Positions 17,060 to 25,771 of a stretch of DNA of 64,000 nucleotides are shown piece after piece. Numbering within the stretch: position 1 is the stretch's first letter; each line of letters begins with the position of its first letter. A program made the position numbers and the translations under genes. This stretch comes from JBKBRC01 sp046292345 (lineage in GTDB: Bacteria > Bacteroidota > Rhodothermia > Rhodothermales > Rubricoccaceae), in contig JBKBRC010000005.1 in the NCBI GenBank assembly GCA_046292345.1, positions 33,671-97,670 of the forward strand. Direction: 5' to 3'. The notes under the pieces were generated by a model that saw only the letters and a program-made list of their open reading frames with translations, had not been told where the DNA came from and did no database searches.

Positions 17060-18313
17060 ATGAAGACCATCCTCCGCTCTATCGGCCTCGGTGTGCTCGT
17101 GCTCGCCGCTGGCGCAGCGCACGGGCAGGCGTTCGGCGCGCTGCAGCAGGACGCCCGCGTCAGCGTGCCCTCGGTGCGCGCGCTCGGCATGGGCGACGCG
17201 GTCACGGCGGTGCCCACGCACGAGACAGCCTTTTTCGTCAATCCAGCGCAGCTGGCACAGGTGGATCTCCGCCGGCCGCGCATTACGCTTCTCAGCGCGG
17301 CTGCCGGCGCCGGAGGCAACCTGCGCGAGACGTACACCTTCTTCCGCAACGACCTCGAGCCGGCCCTCCGTCACGGCATTGCCGAGATGCGCCGCGACGA
17401 CCCTGAGGCCTACCGTGCGCTCTACGACGAGGCGCTGCGCGTGGGTGCGACCCCGAAGGCGGGCTTCGCGGCCGTGCAGGGGCCGTCGGTGCAGCTGGCC
17501 ACGGGCGGCCTGGCCGTCGGCGCGGGCGTGTTCGGGCACGTGGTTACGCGCGGCAAGCTCTTCGACGGCGGCGCCGGCTTCCCTTACCTCGACCTGTACT
17601 CGCAGGCCGACGTTGCTGTGCCGGTCGTGGCGGCGATGCGTGTACCGGGGGCACCCTTCGGGCTCTCGGCCGGTGTGCAGGCCACGTATGCGCAGCGCCG
17701 CGTGACGGCCAAGGCGGACCCGCTCGACGCGCTCGACCCGGACGGCGAGAAGCTCTACGTGCTCCGCGGCTCGGCCGTCGCGCTCGACGCCGGCGTCTAC
17801 GCGCGCGACGTCGTCGTGCCCGGGCTCGATCTCGGCGCGGCCGTGCAGAACCTGGCCGGCGGAGCGTTCGAGCTGGCCTACGAGCGCTCGTTCGCGCTGT
17901 TCGGCTCGGCCAGCGCGCCGGATGACCAGGCTGAGATCGCGCGGCTCGAGGCGCGCTTCAACGCGCGCGAGGCGCGCCCGGCGGTGCGCCTCGGGGCGGC
18001 CTACAGGCTGCCGCTCCTGCCCGGCACGGGCCTGCTCGTCTCACGCGCCGTCGTCTCGGCCGACTACGTCGGCGCGTCCACGTCCGAGTACGCGCAGCCG
18101 CTCGCGGCGGGCGTGCGCGCAGGCGCGCAGGCCACGTTGGCACACCTGGTGGACGTCCGGGTCGGCCTCAGCCAGGGCTATCCCTCCGTCGGCGCCGGCC
18201 TGCGCCTGCCCGGCGTGCACGTCGGGTACGCGTTCTTCGGTGTCGAGGAAGGGCGCCGCACAGGCCAGCTCGGCCGCACGAACCACCTGATGCAGGTCCG
18301 CGTCGGCTTCTGA
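17060..18313 (+). CDS. PorV/PorQ-like outer-membrane beta-barrel protein
   Basis: The 417-residue protein has a signal peptide (1-23, ending AAHGQ). The conserved N-terminal motif is VPSVRALGMGDAVTAV with AFFVNPAQLA, shared by PorV/PorQ, UPF0164 and TraF-like barrels of Bacteroidota. The remainder reads as transmembrane strands and ends in NHLMQVRVGF with a terminal phenylalanine, a normal barrel signal. PorV-type proteins carry cargo in the type IX secretion pathway, and a T9SS cargo is encoded at 40.8 kb. A PorV role for this paralogue is only a possibility. The start follows a 14-bp array by 4 bp. Confidence 0.8.
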   Translation: MKTILRSIGLGVLVLAAGAAHGQAFGALQQDARVSVPSVRALGMGDAVTAVPTHETAFFVNPAQLAQVDLRRPRITLLSAAAGAGGNLRETYTFFRNDLEPALRHGIAEMRRDDPEAYRALYDEALRVGATPKAGFAAVQGPSVQLATGGLAVGAGVFGHVVTRGKLFDGGAGFPYLDLYSQADVAVPVVAAMRVPGAPFGLSAGVQATYAQRRVTAKADPLDALDPDGEKLYVLRGSAVALDAGVYARDVVVPGLDLGAAVQNLAGGAFELAYERSFALFGSASAPDDQAEIARLEARFNAREARPAVRLGAAYRLPLLPGTGLLVSRAVVSADYVGASTSEYAQPLAAGVRAGAQATLAHLVDVRVGLSQGYPSVGAGLRLPGVHVGYAFFGVEEGRRTGQLGRTNHLMQVRVGF

Positions 18314-18355
18314 CAGGCCCGGCGGCGCCCGGCGCCCCGTGCCCGACGCCCCATG

Positions 18356-18423
18356 GCCGTCCGCGCTGCGGGGCCGTCCGCGCTGCGGGGCCGTCCGCGC
18401 TGCGGGGCCGTCCGCGCTGCGGG
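18356..18423. repeat. 17-bp tandem array (4 copies) in the spacer after the barrel gene
   Basis: GCCGTCCGCGCTGCGGG occurs four times without change. It lies 43 bp after the stop of the barrel gene and about 80 bp before the promoter of the metalloprotease gene. Confidence 0.97.
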
Positions 18424-18502
18424 GCGATTGGCGTTCGTAGCGGCAGGCAGAGAGACGCCGGCGGGGACGTTCGCCGCGCGGAGCGGTCCGGCGCGCCGCC
18501 CG

Positions 18503-18510
18503 TATCCTTG
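18503..18510 (+). promoter_or_regulatory. Candidate -7 element immediately before the metalloprotease ATG
   Basis: TATCCTTG resembles TAnnTTTG and ends 4 bp before the ATG at 18515. If used, transcription would start at or next to the start codon, giving a leaderless message. Confidence 0.35.
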
Positions 18511-18514
18511 TGCC

Positions 18515-20455
18515 ATGCGCCCCGCACCACCCGCCGCCGCGTCCGTTGCCGCCGTCCTCGTGCTGCTCGGCCTGACGGGCTGCACACCTCCGCCCGAGGC
18601 CGCCGCCTTCGACGCGGCGGCGCGCGTGCCCGACGCGTGCGCCGGGCGGACGGTCGCGCCGGGCCGGGGCATCGCCTACGCGGACACCGTGCGCGCGCTC
18701 GTCGTGTTCGTGCGCTTCCGCGACGACGCCTCCGAAGGCCCTGAGTGGCCCGTGCCAGCGGGGCGGCCGGGCGCGCCCGAGCCCCTCCCGGCCTGGGGCG
18801 CCTCGCTCGTCGTCTCCGATCCTGCGCTCGTGTCCGCGCTGCCGCCGTCGCATCCGTCGCTGTCGGCGTATTTTTTCTACCAGTCGCGCAACGGCCCGCG
18901 GGGGCCGCACCTCTTCGTGGGCGACATCTGGCCGCGCGCGCCCGACGGCACGCCGCGCGTGCACGTCACGGCGCGCCCCAACCGCGCCTACTTCGCTTAC
19001 ACGCCGGACGGCCGGCAGCAGGCCGAGGGTGGGCTCGGCTACCTCACGCGCGAGGTCCTCGACGCACTCGTCGCCGACCCGCGCTTCGACATCGGCCCGT
19101 TCGATGCCAACTGCGACGGCGAACTGGACCACCTGATGCTCGTGCTCCGCCGCGACGAGGTCATCTTCAACCGGCAGGGCTGGGCGTATCTAGGAGGGCT
19201 CGGGCACCTGGCCGGACGGCCGCCCCGCGTGCTGCGCTACTTCAGCCCCTCGCGCAGGGATAGCATCGCGGTAGACTGGGATCGCTCCGGCCAGCAGAGC
19301 TTCGTCGGCGCCGAGCCGGCCTACGATCTGCTGATCCACGAGTACGGGCACCGCCTCTTCGACATGCCCGGGCACACGGCCATGATCCGCGACAACGACG
19401 TGCCGCTGGTGGCGCTCGACGGGCAGACGCCCTCGGCCACGTTGCAGGGCTGCGCCTACAACCGGATGTGCGGCACGGGCGGCAGCGGCAGCTACGACCA
19501 CATCGCCGAGACGCTCTCGGGCCACGAGATGCGCCGTATGGGCTGGGCCGCTCGCACAGTGCTGCGTCCGGCCGAGGGCGACCGCGCCGGCGTCGTCCTG
19601 CGCGACCTCTACCGCCACGGCGAGGTCGTGCTCGTACCGCTCGGGCCCGGCGCGGCGGGCGACACGCTCAGCCTCGAGTACCGCGCGCGCACCAACTTCT
19701 TCGACGCCAGGCGCCTGCACACGTACCCCGATCCGTTCTACGGCACCGTCGTGCGCGGGCTCGGCGCGTGGGGTCTGCTGGTCACGCTCACGCGCGGCGA
19801 CCCGGCGGGGCCGGCCTTCGCATATGCCTACGACGTGCTCTACGCCGACAACACGTTCCGGCGCGTCACGCGCTGCACCGGCACCTCGCCCAACTGCTAC
19901 GCCGATCCGTTTTCGTCCGGTCTGTACCACCCGCGCCGCGCCACCCAGCTTTCGCCCTGGACGCGCCCGAGCGTGAGCGGCTTCACCCGCCTGCCGCCGG
20001 GCCGCACGCCCTCGGGCCGCGCCCCGGACTGGTTTGCCATCGATGGGCTGCGCTTCCGGCCCGGCGACCCGGACTCGGCGCTGGTCTTCGACTTCGTGGC
20101 CGACGTGCGGCGCGGCTTCACGGTCCGGCGCGAGAGCTGGATGGGGCGCGAGACGAGCGGGGAGACGCTCGCGGGGCCGCTCGTCGTAGCTGCCGGCGCG
20201 ACGCTCACCGTCGAGGCCGGCGCGACGGTGACGTTCGCGGCCGGCGCCGTCGTGGAGGCCGGGGCAACGCTCGTCGTGGAGAACGGCGCGACGCTGCTGT
20301 TCGGCACCGGAGAGGCGCTTCGCGTAGACGGGCGCCTGCATGCTTCCCGCGCCCGGCTCGCGCCCTCGGCGCGGGGCGGTGCGTGGCGCGGGATCGTGCG
20401 CGGGGCGGGCGCCGAGGTGCTGCTGGGCGGCAGCCGCGTCGAGGGTGTGCGCTGA
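18515..20455 (+). CDS. M6-like metalloprotease lipoprotein
   Basis: The 646-residue protein has a lipoprotein signal peptide with lipobox LTGC (cysteine near residue 23). The N-terminal catalytic half resembles the M6 (immune inhibitor A-like) group: ALVVFVRFRDD, PSLSAYFFYQSRNG, FDANCDGELDHLMLVLR, then the zinc motif LIHEYGHRLFDMPG. The glutamate and both histidines are present, and a later YDHIAETLSGHEMRRMGW stretch supplies the usual downstream signature. The C-terminal 80 residues are a repetitive beta helix-like segment (GATLTVEAGATVTFAAGAVV). It is probably anchored on the cell surface or periplasm and cleaves extracellular proteins; the substrate is unknown. A 14-bp array begins 10 bp after the stop. 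Confidence 0.85.
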   Translation: MRPAPPAAASVAAVLVLLGLTGCTPPPEAAAFDAAARVPDACAGRTVAPGRGIAYADTVRALVVFVRFRDDASEGPEWPVPAGRPGAPEPLPAWGASLVVSDPALVSALPPSHPSLSAYFFYQSRNGPRGPHLFVGDIWPRAPDGTPRVHVTARPNRAYFAYTPDGRQQAEGGLGYLTREVLDALVADPRFDIGPFDANCDGELDHLMLVLRRDEVIFNRQGWAYLGGLGHLAGRPPRVLRYFSPSRRDSIAVDWDRSGQQSFVGAEPAYDLLIHEYGHRLFDMPGHTAMIRDNDVPLVALDGQTPSATLQGCAYNRMCGTGGSGSYDHIAETLSGHEMRRMGWAARTVLRPAEGDRAGVVLRDLYRHGEVVLVPLGPGAAGDTLSLEYRARTNFFDARRLHTYPDPFYGTVVRGLGAWGLLVTLTRGDPAGPAFAYAYDVLYADNTFRRVTRCTGTSPNCYADPFSSGLYHPRRATQLSPWTRPSVSGFTRLPPGRTPSGRAPDWFAIDGLRFRPGDPDSALVFDFVADVRRGFTVRRESWMGRETSGETLAGPLVVAAGATLTVEAGATVTFAAGAVVEAGATLVVENGATLLFGTGEALRVDGRLHASRARLAPSARGGAWRGIVRGAGAEVLLGGSRVEGVR

Positions 20456-20464
20456 AACGCGTGC

Positions 20465-20520
20465 GCGCCGGCGGTCCGGCGCCGGCGGTTCGGCGCCGGC
20501 GGTTCGGCGCCGGCGGCTCG
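20465..20520. repeat. 14-bp tandem array (4 copies) just after the metalloprotease stop
   Basis: GCGCCGGCGGTTCG and one-base variants occur four times at 20465-20520. The first copy starts 10 bp after the stop codon. Confidence 0.93.
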
Positions 20521-20560
20521 GCTCTTCGCCGTCAACTCACAGGATCGGGACGGATGAGCG

Positions 20561-20591
20561 TTGGCGCGCGCGGCAGAGGGCCGTAGCTTTC
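20561..20591 (+). promoter_or_regulatory. Bacteroidota-type promoter for rpmB-rpmG
   Basis: TTG at 20561-20563, 20 bp, then TAGCTTTC at 20584-20591, 7 of 8 against TAnnTTTG counting the free positions. The predicted start is about 105 nt before rpmB, leaving a leader in which I find no clear hairpin. Confidence 0.65.
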
Positions 20592-20701
20592 CTGGCTCTG
20601 CCGGGTGTGCGCAGCAGCAGGCCGCGGCAAATCCCGATTTCGTTCCCGCTCACGACATTTCGTAGCCGCTCGGCGCATGCCGCCGGCGCTCCCCCTCAGC
20701 G

Positions 20702-20938
20702 ATGGCACGCAAAGACCAGCTCACCGGCAAGGGGCCGATGTCCGGCAACCACGTCTCGCACGCCAACAACAAGGTGCGCCGTCGGTTCAACGTGAACCTG
20801 CAGAAGAAGCGGTTCTACGTGCCGGAAGAGGACCGCTGGGTGACCCTGCGCGTCTCGGCGCAGACGATCAAGACGATCAACAAGAAGGGCATCTCGGCCG
20901 TCCTGCGGGACGCCCGCGCCAACGGCCTCGCCGTCTGA
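20702..20938 (+). CDS. rpmB: 50S ribosomal protein L28
   Basis: This 78-residue protein has the L28 signature: GPMSGNHVSHANNKVRRRF at the N-terminus and RVSAQTIKTINKKGI toward the end. It is a large-subunit protein near the exit-site region. The gene opens a small ribosomal operon (L28, L33, DUF4295), an order common in Bacteroidota. Confidence 0.97.
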   Translation: MARKDQLTGKGPMSGNHVSHANNKVRRRFNVNLQKKRFYVPEEDRWVTLRVSAQTIKTINKKGISAVLRDARANGLAV

Positions 20939-20977
20939 GCGCCGCCCCCTCCGCACACCCCCTGACGACATCCGACG

Positions 20978-21148
20978 ATGGCCAAAGGCAAGGACGTCCG
21001 CATCCAGGTGATCCTCGAGTGCACCGAGGCGCCCGGCACGTCGCGTTACTCGACGACCAAGAACCGTCGCAACACGACCGGCCGCATGGAGCTCAAGAAG
21101 TACAACCCGAAGCTCCGCAAGCACACGCTACACCGGGAGATCAAGTAA
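20978..21148 (+). CDS. rpmG: 50S ribosomal protein L33
   Basis: The 56-residue reading frame begins MAKGKDVRIQVILECTEA and contains the L33 core YSTTKNRRNTTGRMELKKYN with C-terminal KHTLHREIK. A single cysteine is left of the zinc-binding set, so it is the zinc-free form. It starts 39 bp after rpmB on the same strand. Confidence 0.96.
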   Translation: MAKGKDVRIQVILECTEAPGTSRYSTTKNRRNTTGRMELKKYNPKLRKHTLHREIK

Positions 21149-21266
21149 GCCCTCGTGGGCTTGCCCGCGGGCCGTGGCGACGGCGCGCGGGCGAGGCTGC
21201 GGCGGGCAACAGGCCGCCACGCCGAGCCGTTCCTCTACCGGGTCCATCCCGCAACCCCCTACCGTC

Positions 21267-21443
21267 ATGGCGAAGAAAGTCTCCAAGAACCAGCGCACCA
21301 ACCGCGGCGCCGGCGCTGAGGCCAAGCAGATGGCCAAGATCATCGTGGCGTCGAAGAAGCAGAACGGCCAGTTCGAGTTCCGCTCGAAGATGGTCGAGGC
21401 CGCGCAGGTGCAGGACGAGTTGAAGGCGGCCCGCGCCAACTGA
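21267..21443 (+). CDS. DUF4295 family small basic protein
   Basis: The 58-residue, lysine-rich protein (MAKKVSKNQRTN to DELKAARAN) fits DUF4295, a family nearly restricted to Bacteroidota and allies and found next to rpmG. The role is unknown; the basic composition and context suggest a ribosome-associated protein. The ATG at 21267 matches the family start; an earlier in-frame ATG at 21174 would add unrelated sequence. A strong terminator follows. Confidence 0.88.
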   Translation: MAKKVSKNQRTNRGAGAEAKQMAKIIVASKKQNGQFEFRSKMVEAAQVQDELKAARAN

Positions 21444-21468
21444 GCGCGCCTGGCTTCCCGGCTTCGGA

Positions 21469-21497
21469 GGGCGGCTTCCGCAGGAGGCCGCCCTTTT
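21469..21497 (+). terminator. Intrinsic terminator after the rpmB-rpmG operon
   Basis: An 11-bp stem, GGGCGGC plus TTCC against GGAG plus GCCGCCC, with a 3-nt loop and TTTT directly after. It lies 25 bp downstream of the DUF4295 stop. Confidence 0.85.
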
Positions 21498-21550
21498 GCG
21501 CGTGCCAGAAGAGTGCGCGTGCCAGAGTGCGCGGCCGGCGCGGCGCCTTC

Positions 21551-21994
21551 TCAGTCTCGGGCGCCTGCGCGCGCCATCCAGCCGGCGTAGCGCGCGTCCG
21601 AGGGCCAGAACAGCCAGGCAAAGGCGAAGAACGGCGCCGCGAAGGCCAGGTTCATGGCGTCGCCGGTCAGGTAGGCGATGACCGCCGCTGCCAGCACGGA
21701 CGCCTCCATGAGCCCGAGCGAGAGCAGCGCGTGCGCGCGCACGAGCGCTCCGGCCCGCGCGCGCGAGCCGGCTTCGGGCAGGCGCTCATCCAGTCGGCGC
21801 TGCACCGCGAACGCACCCGCGATGGCACCGATGTTGAGCAGCGCGTTGAGGTAGAACGGCCAGCCAGGACTGCGCGCGGGCTGCCCGAGCACGAGCGCGC
21901 CCATGAAGACGAGCACGAGGGCCGCCGAGACCGTGATGGCCAGCCAGAGCGAGCGGAGCGCACGGGCGTTCGGGTCTGAGGCGGCGGGAGGCAT
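21551..21994 (-). CDS. Hypothetical four-helix membrane protein
   Basis: The 147-residue protein has about four membrane helices: LWLAITVSAALVLVFMGALV, FYLNALLNIGAIAGAFAV, LSLGLMEASVLAAAVIAYL and LAFAAPFFAFAWLFW. The loop RRLDERLPEAGSRARA between the second and third is charged. I see no active-site motif. Convergent with the ribosomal operon, separated by the terminator. No function can be proposed. Confidence 0.7.
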   Translation of the reverse strand: MPPAASDPNARALRSLWLAITVSAALVLVFMGALVLGQPARSPGWPFYLNALLNIGAIAGAFAVQRRLDERLPEAGSRARAGALVRAHALLSLGLMEASVLAAAVIAYLTGDAMNLAFAAPFFAFAWLFWPSDARYAGWMARAGARD

Positions 21995-22079
21995 AGCGGA
22001 CGCGAGGGGCGATACGGGAAGGTACCGTGGATCGGCGTGCGCGCCGGTGTTCGCGCGGGGGCCGGCAACCGGCGCGGCG

Positions 22080-22086
22080 TATCTTG
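22080..22086 (+). promoter_or_regulatory. -7 element for the tRNA-Pro/tRNA-Arg unit
   Basis: TATCTTG lies 25 bp upstream of tRNA-Pro. The same word stands upstream of tRNA-Cys at 23911. Confidence 0.5.
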
Positions 22087-22111
22087 ACGCGCCGTCCCTT
22101 CTGGGGCCGCA

Positions 22112-22185
22112 CGGGGCGTAGCTCAGCCCGGTAGAGCGCTCGCTTTGGGAGCGAGAGGTCGTCGGTTCGAATCCGGCCGCCCCGA
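22112..22185 (+). tRNA. tRNA-Pro (anticodon TGG)
   Basis: The acceptor arm CGGGGCG (22112-22118) pairs with CGCCCCG (22178-22184), discriminator A at 22185. The anticodon stem CTCGC/GCGAG encloses loop TTTGGGA, giving TGG at 22146-22148. The T arm contains GGTTCGAATCC. CCA is not encoded. Confidence 0.95.
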
Positions 22186-22241
22186 CCGCCGTGCAAAACC
22201 TCGCGCCGCGGAGAACCCTCTCGGGCAGGCGGGCGAGCCAC

Positions 22242-22315
22242 GGGCCAGTAGCTCAACGGGATAGAGCAGCGGTCTTCTAAACCGCAGGTTCCAGGTTCGA
22301 GTCCTGGCTGGCCTG
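22242..22315 (+). tRNA. tRNA-Arg (anticodon TCT)
   Basis: The acceptor arm GGGCCAG (22242-22248) pairs with CTGGCCT (22308-22314, one G-U pair), discriminator G at 22315. The anticodon stem GCGGT/ACCGC encloses CTTCTAA, giving TCT at 22276-22278 for AGA. It lies 56 bp after tRNA-Pro and is probably co-transcribed. Confidence 0.94.
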
Positions 22316-22476
22316 CTGCGCGCGGACCGACGCGCGCCGTGCCGGCGCCGCAGCCGGGGCGCTGAGCTTCTCCATGTAGCCTTCCGGACAGACCTGCACG
22401 TGGGCCGCACTGGTTTTTCTGCCGAGTCTCCACCTGCGCGCGGCACTGCAAGGCGCCCTCGCGGGGTTCGAGCCCC

Positions 22477-23793
22477 ATGACGTCTTCCGCCCGCCCGCTC
22501 TCGGGCTCTCCTGCAGGTCCCCTCGCAGGCCCCCCCGCGCCGGCAGACGGCGCGCCCGGACCCGCTGTCCGTCACAGCCGCCTCGTCCGCGCCTCGCCGG
22601 TCTACTACGGCTGGGTAATCGTGCTAGCGGCGACGCTCGCGCTCGGCATGACGCTGCCCGGCCAGACGGCCGGCATGGCGCTCTTCATCGATGCGTTCAT
22701 CGCTGATCTCGGGCTCGGGCGCGGGCAGGTTGCGTTGCTCTACACGGCCGCCACGCTGCTCGCCGCGGCGACGCTGCCGATAATGGGGCGCATGTTCGAC
22801 CGTCACGGCCCGCGCCGCGGCGCCATAGCGATCGTGCTGGCCTTCAGCGCGGCCTGCTTCGCGATGGGCCACGTAGCCGGGCCGGTGTCGCTCTTTCTGG
22901 GCTTCGTCGCGATGCGGGCGCTCGGGCAGGGCGGCCTCGGGCTTGTCAGCCTGCACGCGGTCACGCTGTGGTTCGTACAGCGCCGCGGCGTGGCCGTGGG
23001 ACTGATGGGCACGGGGCTGGCGCTCACGACGGCCTTCGGCGTACCGCTCATCGCGCAGAGCATCGCGCAGATCGGCTGGCGGGAAACCTATGTGGCCATG
23101 GCGGGCGTGCTGCTGCTCGGCCTGCTGCCCGTTGCCGCGCTGCTGTTCCGCCGCGAGCCCGAGCGCTACGGCCTCGTCCCTGACGGCCGCGCGCCCGACG
23201 CCGCCGTGCCCGCCGAGCGCGCCTACACGCTCGCTGAGGCGCGCCGCACGCCCATCTTCTGGCTGCTCGTCGGCGGCGTGGCCACGACGAGCTGCGTCGG
23301 GACGGGGCTGCTCTTCCACCACGTCGCGCTGATGGCCGAGGGCGGCCTCGGCCGCGAGGTGGCGGCGCTGCTGTTCATACCCTACGGCCTCGTGACCGTC
23401 GGGGCGAATGTCGGCGCGGGAGCGCTCGTGGACCGGCTCGGGCCGCGGCGCGTGCTCGCGGTCTCGCTCGGGGCCTTCGCGGCGATGGTCGTGGCCGTGC
23501 CGCTCGTGGCAAGCGCGGCCGGCGTGCTGGCCTACGGCGCCGCGTTCGGCGTCATGCAGGGCTTCCAGAACAACATCGCCGGGAGCGGCTTCGCATACTA
23601 CTTCGGACGCACGCACATTGGCTCGATCAAGGGCTTCTCGAAGACGCTGCTCGTGGCCGCGTCGGCGCTCGGCCCGCCGCTCGTCGCGCTCGGCGCGTAC
23701 GCGCCCGGCGGCTACCGCGCAGTGCTCTGGGCGAGCGCGGCGGCCGTGGCGGGCCTGGCCGCGCTTGCGCTGCGAACGCCCGAGCCTGCCTGA
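22477..23793 (+). CDS. Major facilitator superfamily transporter
   Basis: The 438-residue protein has a proline-rich N-terminal tail, then about twelve membrane helices in two halves of six. YYGWVIVLAATLALGMTLPG opens the first helix. The loop GRMFDRHGPRRG (between helices 2 and 3) is the standard MFS motif, and VDRLGPRR repeats it in the second half. The opening YGW motif and overall form resemble oxalate/formate antiporter-like MFS proteins, which carry monocarboxylates; the substrate cannot be deduced. It stands between tRNA genes, 161 bp after tRNA-Arg. Confidence 0.9.
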   Translation: MTSSARPLSGSPAGPLAGPPAPADGAPGPAVRHSRLVRASPVYYGWVIVLAATLALGMTLPGQTAGMALFIDAFIADLGLGRGQVALLYTAATLLAAATLPIMGRMFDRHGPRRGAIAIVLAFSAACFAMGHVAGPVSLFLGFVAMRALGQGGLGLVSLHAVTLWFVQRRGVAVGLMGTGLALTTAFGVPLIAQSIAQIGWRETYVAMAGVLLLGLLPVAALLFRREPERYGLVPDGRAPDAAVPAERAYTLAEARRTPIFWLLVGGVATTSCVGTGLLFHHVALMAEGGLGREVAALLFIPYGLVTVGANVGAGALVDRLGPRRVLAVSLGAFAAMVVAVPLVASAAGVLAYGAAFGVMQGFQNNIAGSGFAYYFGRTHIGSIKGFSKTLLVAASALGPPLVALGAYAPGGYRAVLWASAAAVAGLAALALRTPEPA

Positions 23794-23910
23794 GCCATGC
23801 GCCGGTCGGACCCGGCGGGAGAGGGACGCAGGCAAGCGTCTCCACCCGAGCCTCGCCCGTCTTCGCCCAAGCCTCGCCGGCGTGCCCGGTGCGGCGCGGG
23901 CCCCGCGGCG

Positions 23911-23917
23911 TATCTTG
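23911..23917 (+). promoter_or_regulatory. -7 element for tRNA-Cys
   Basis: TATCTTG, identical to the element before tRNA-Pro, lies 10 bp upstream of the tRNA-Cys 5' end. Confidence 0.5.
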
Positions 23918-23927
23918 ACTGCCCCAG

Positions 23928-23998
23928 GGTGCCGTGGCCGAGAGGTTAGGCAAGGGTCTGCAAAACCCTGTACGGCGGTTCGAATCCGCTCGGCACCT
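23928..23998 (+). tRNA. tRNA-Cys (anticodon GCA)
   Basis: The acceptor arm GGTGCCG (23928-23934) pairs with CGGCACC (23991-23997), discriminator T at 23998, which is usual for tRNA-Cys. The anticodon stem AGGGT/ACCCT encloses CTGCAAA, giving GCA at 23960-23962. CCA is not encoded. Confidence 0.95.
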
Positions 23999-24005
23999 CG
24001 TCAGA

Positions 24006-24032
24006 AGCGGGCGCTCCGGCGTCCGCTTTTTT
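24006..24032 (+). terminator. Intrinsic terminator after tRNA-Cys
   Basis: A 9-bp stem, AGCGGGCGC against GCGTCCGCT with one G-U pair, loop TCCG, followed by a T run to 24032. It separates tRNA-Cys from cca. Confidence 0.85.
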
Positions 24033-24070
24033 GCGTCCTGCGCGTGCCGCGCGCCCTGCCTCGCCTGGCT

Positions 24071-25771
24071 ATGAACCTGCCCTTCACCCGCCTGCTGCGC
24101 CGCATCGGCCGCGAAGCCGACGCGCTCGGCGTGCCCGCCTACGCCGTCGGCGGGGTCGTGCGCGACGCCCTGCTCGGCCGCATCACGACCGACCTGGACG
24201 TGGTGGTCGTGGGGCCGGGCAGCGGGATCGCGCTCGCCGAGGCCGTCGCCCGCACGCTCGGCCTCCGCCGCCCGGCCGTCTACGCCCGCTTCGGCACGGC
24301 CGCGCTGACGGTCCCGCCGGAGGCGCTGGCCCGGCTCGGCGAGCCCGCCGCCGGCCCGCTCGTGGTCGAGTTCGTCGGCGCGCGCCGCGAGAGCTACCGC
24401 GCCGAGAGCCGCAAGCCCGTCGTCGAAGACGGCTCGCTCGCCGACGACCTCGCGCGGCGCGACTTCACCGTCAACGCGCTCGCCGTCGCGCTCGGCAAGG
24501 CCGGCGGCGAGGCGGCCGGCACGCTCGTGGACGCCTTCGGGGGGCAGAATGACCTCGCCGCACGGCGCCTTCGCACCCCCCTTGACCCGGCCGTCACCTT
24601 CGCCGACGACCCGCTCCGCATGCTCCGCGCCGCCCGCTTCGCGGCTCAGCTCGGTTTCCAGGTCGTGCCTGAGGCCGTGCAGGCCATGCGGGCCGCCGCC
24701 GACCGCGTCGCCATCGTGAGCCAGGAGCGCCTGACGGACGAGCTCGACAAGCTGCTCGGCGCGCCCGCGCCCTCGGCCGGCCTGCGGCTGCTGCACGAGA
24801 CGGGCCTGCTCGAGCACCTCCTGCCCGAGATCGCGCGCCTCGAGGGCGTCGAGGCCGTCGGCGCGCAGCGTCACAAGGACAACTTCTTCCACACGCTCGA
24901 CGTGCTCGACAACCTCGTCCACCTCCAGCGCGGCTCCGACGACCCGGACGTGAACGAGGACGGCCGCGCCCGGGGACGGGCGCGCTGGCTCCGCTGGGCC
25001 GCGCTCTTCCACGACGTCGCCAAGCCCGACACCAAGCGCTTCGAGCCCGGTACCGGCTGGACGTTCCACGGCCACGACGACCTCGGCGCCCGCCGCCATG
25101 TCCCGCGCGCCTTCGAGCGCCTCCGCCTGCCGCAGGGCGAGATGCTCGCCTACGTGCAGGCCATCGTGCGCCTGCACCACCGCCCCTCGGCGCTCGTGGA
25201 CGGCGACGTGACCGATGCCGCCGTGCGCCGCCTCCTCTTCGACGCCGGCGACCTCACCGACGACCTGATGCGCTTCGTCCGTGCCGACGTGACGAGCAAG
25301 AACCCCCGTCGCGCCCGGCGCTACCTGGCCGGCTTCGACCGCGTCGAGGCGCGCATGCGCGAGGTCGAGGCCGGCGACGAGCTGCGCAACTGGCAGCCGC
25401 CCATCGACGGGCACGAGATCATGGACGTGCTCGGCGTGGGCGAGGGGCTGGCCGTCGGGCTCGCCAAGACCTGGATCCGCGAGGCCATCCTCGACGGCGA
25501 GATCCCGGGCACGCACGAGGCTGCGCGCGCGCTGCTCGAGGCGCGCAAGCCCGACGCGCTGCGCCGCGCGGCCCTCTTCCAGCAGGCCGTGCGCACGCTC
25601 CCGCGCACCGCGCGCCGCGGCACGGGCGCCCTCAAGGAAGCCCTGACGCACGACGCCCTCCCCGAAGACGATGCGGCAGCGCTCGCCTACCTGCACGGCG
25701 TCGCCGAGGAGGCCGTCTCGGATGGCCCCGCTGCGGGCGACGGCCGGCCGCCCGGGGAGGAGCGGGGATGA
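24071..25771 (+). CDS. cca: CCA-adding enzyme / poly(A) polymerase family with HD domain
   Basis: The 566-residue protein has the class II nucleotidyltransferase head: YAVGGVVRDALLG (26-36) and metal-binding DLDVV (41-45), RRDFTVNALA, then RMLRAARFAAQLGF. An HD phosphohydrolase domain follows, with HKDNFFHTLDVLDN, ALFHDVAKPDTKR and RLHHRP. The four tRNA genes here lack an encoded CCA, so a CCA-adding enzyme is needed, and this fits. The family also contains poly(A) polymerases, so specificity is inferred. It overlaps hrpB by 4 bp (ATGA at 25768). Confidence 0.88.
   Translation: MNLPFTRLLRRIGREADALGVPAYAVGGVVRDALLGRITTDLDVVVVGPGSGIALAEAVARTLGLRRPAVYARFGTAALTVPPEALARLGEPAAGPLVVEFVGARRESYRAESRKPVVEDGSLADDLARRDFTVNALAVALGKAGGEAAGTLVDAFGGQNDLAARRLRTPLDPAVTFADDPLRMLRAARFAAQLGFQVVPEAVQAMRAAADRVAIVSQERLTDELDKLLGAPAPSAGLRLLHETGLLEHLLPEIARLEGVEAVGAQRHKDNFFHTLDVLDNLVHLQRGSDDPDVNEDGRARGRARWLRWAALFHDVAKPDTKRFEPGTGWTFHGHDDLGARRHVPRAFERLRLPQGEMLAYVQAIVRLHHRPSALVDGDVTDAAVRRLLFDAGDLTDDLMRFVRADVTSKNPRRARRYLAGFDRVEARMREVEAGDELRNWQPPIDGHEIMDVLGVGEGLAVGLAKTWIREAILDGEIPGTHEAARALLEARKPDALRRAALFQQAVRTLPRTARRGTGALKEALTHDALPEDDAAALAYLHGVAEEAVSDGPAAGDGRPPGEERG

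Noticed and set aside
20465..20520. Intrinsic terminator formed by the 14-bp array
   Set aside because: The GC-rich units can fold, but no T run follows and the array has the same character as those without any terminator role.
22464..22477. Extra tRNA-like T arm before the MFS gene
   Set aside because: Only a GGTTCGAGCC-like stem is present; no acceptor, D or anticodon arm can be drawn around it.
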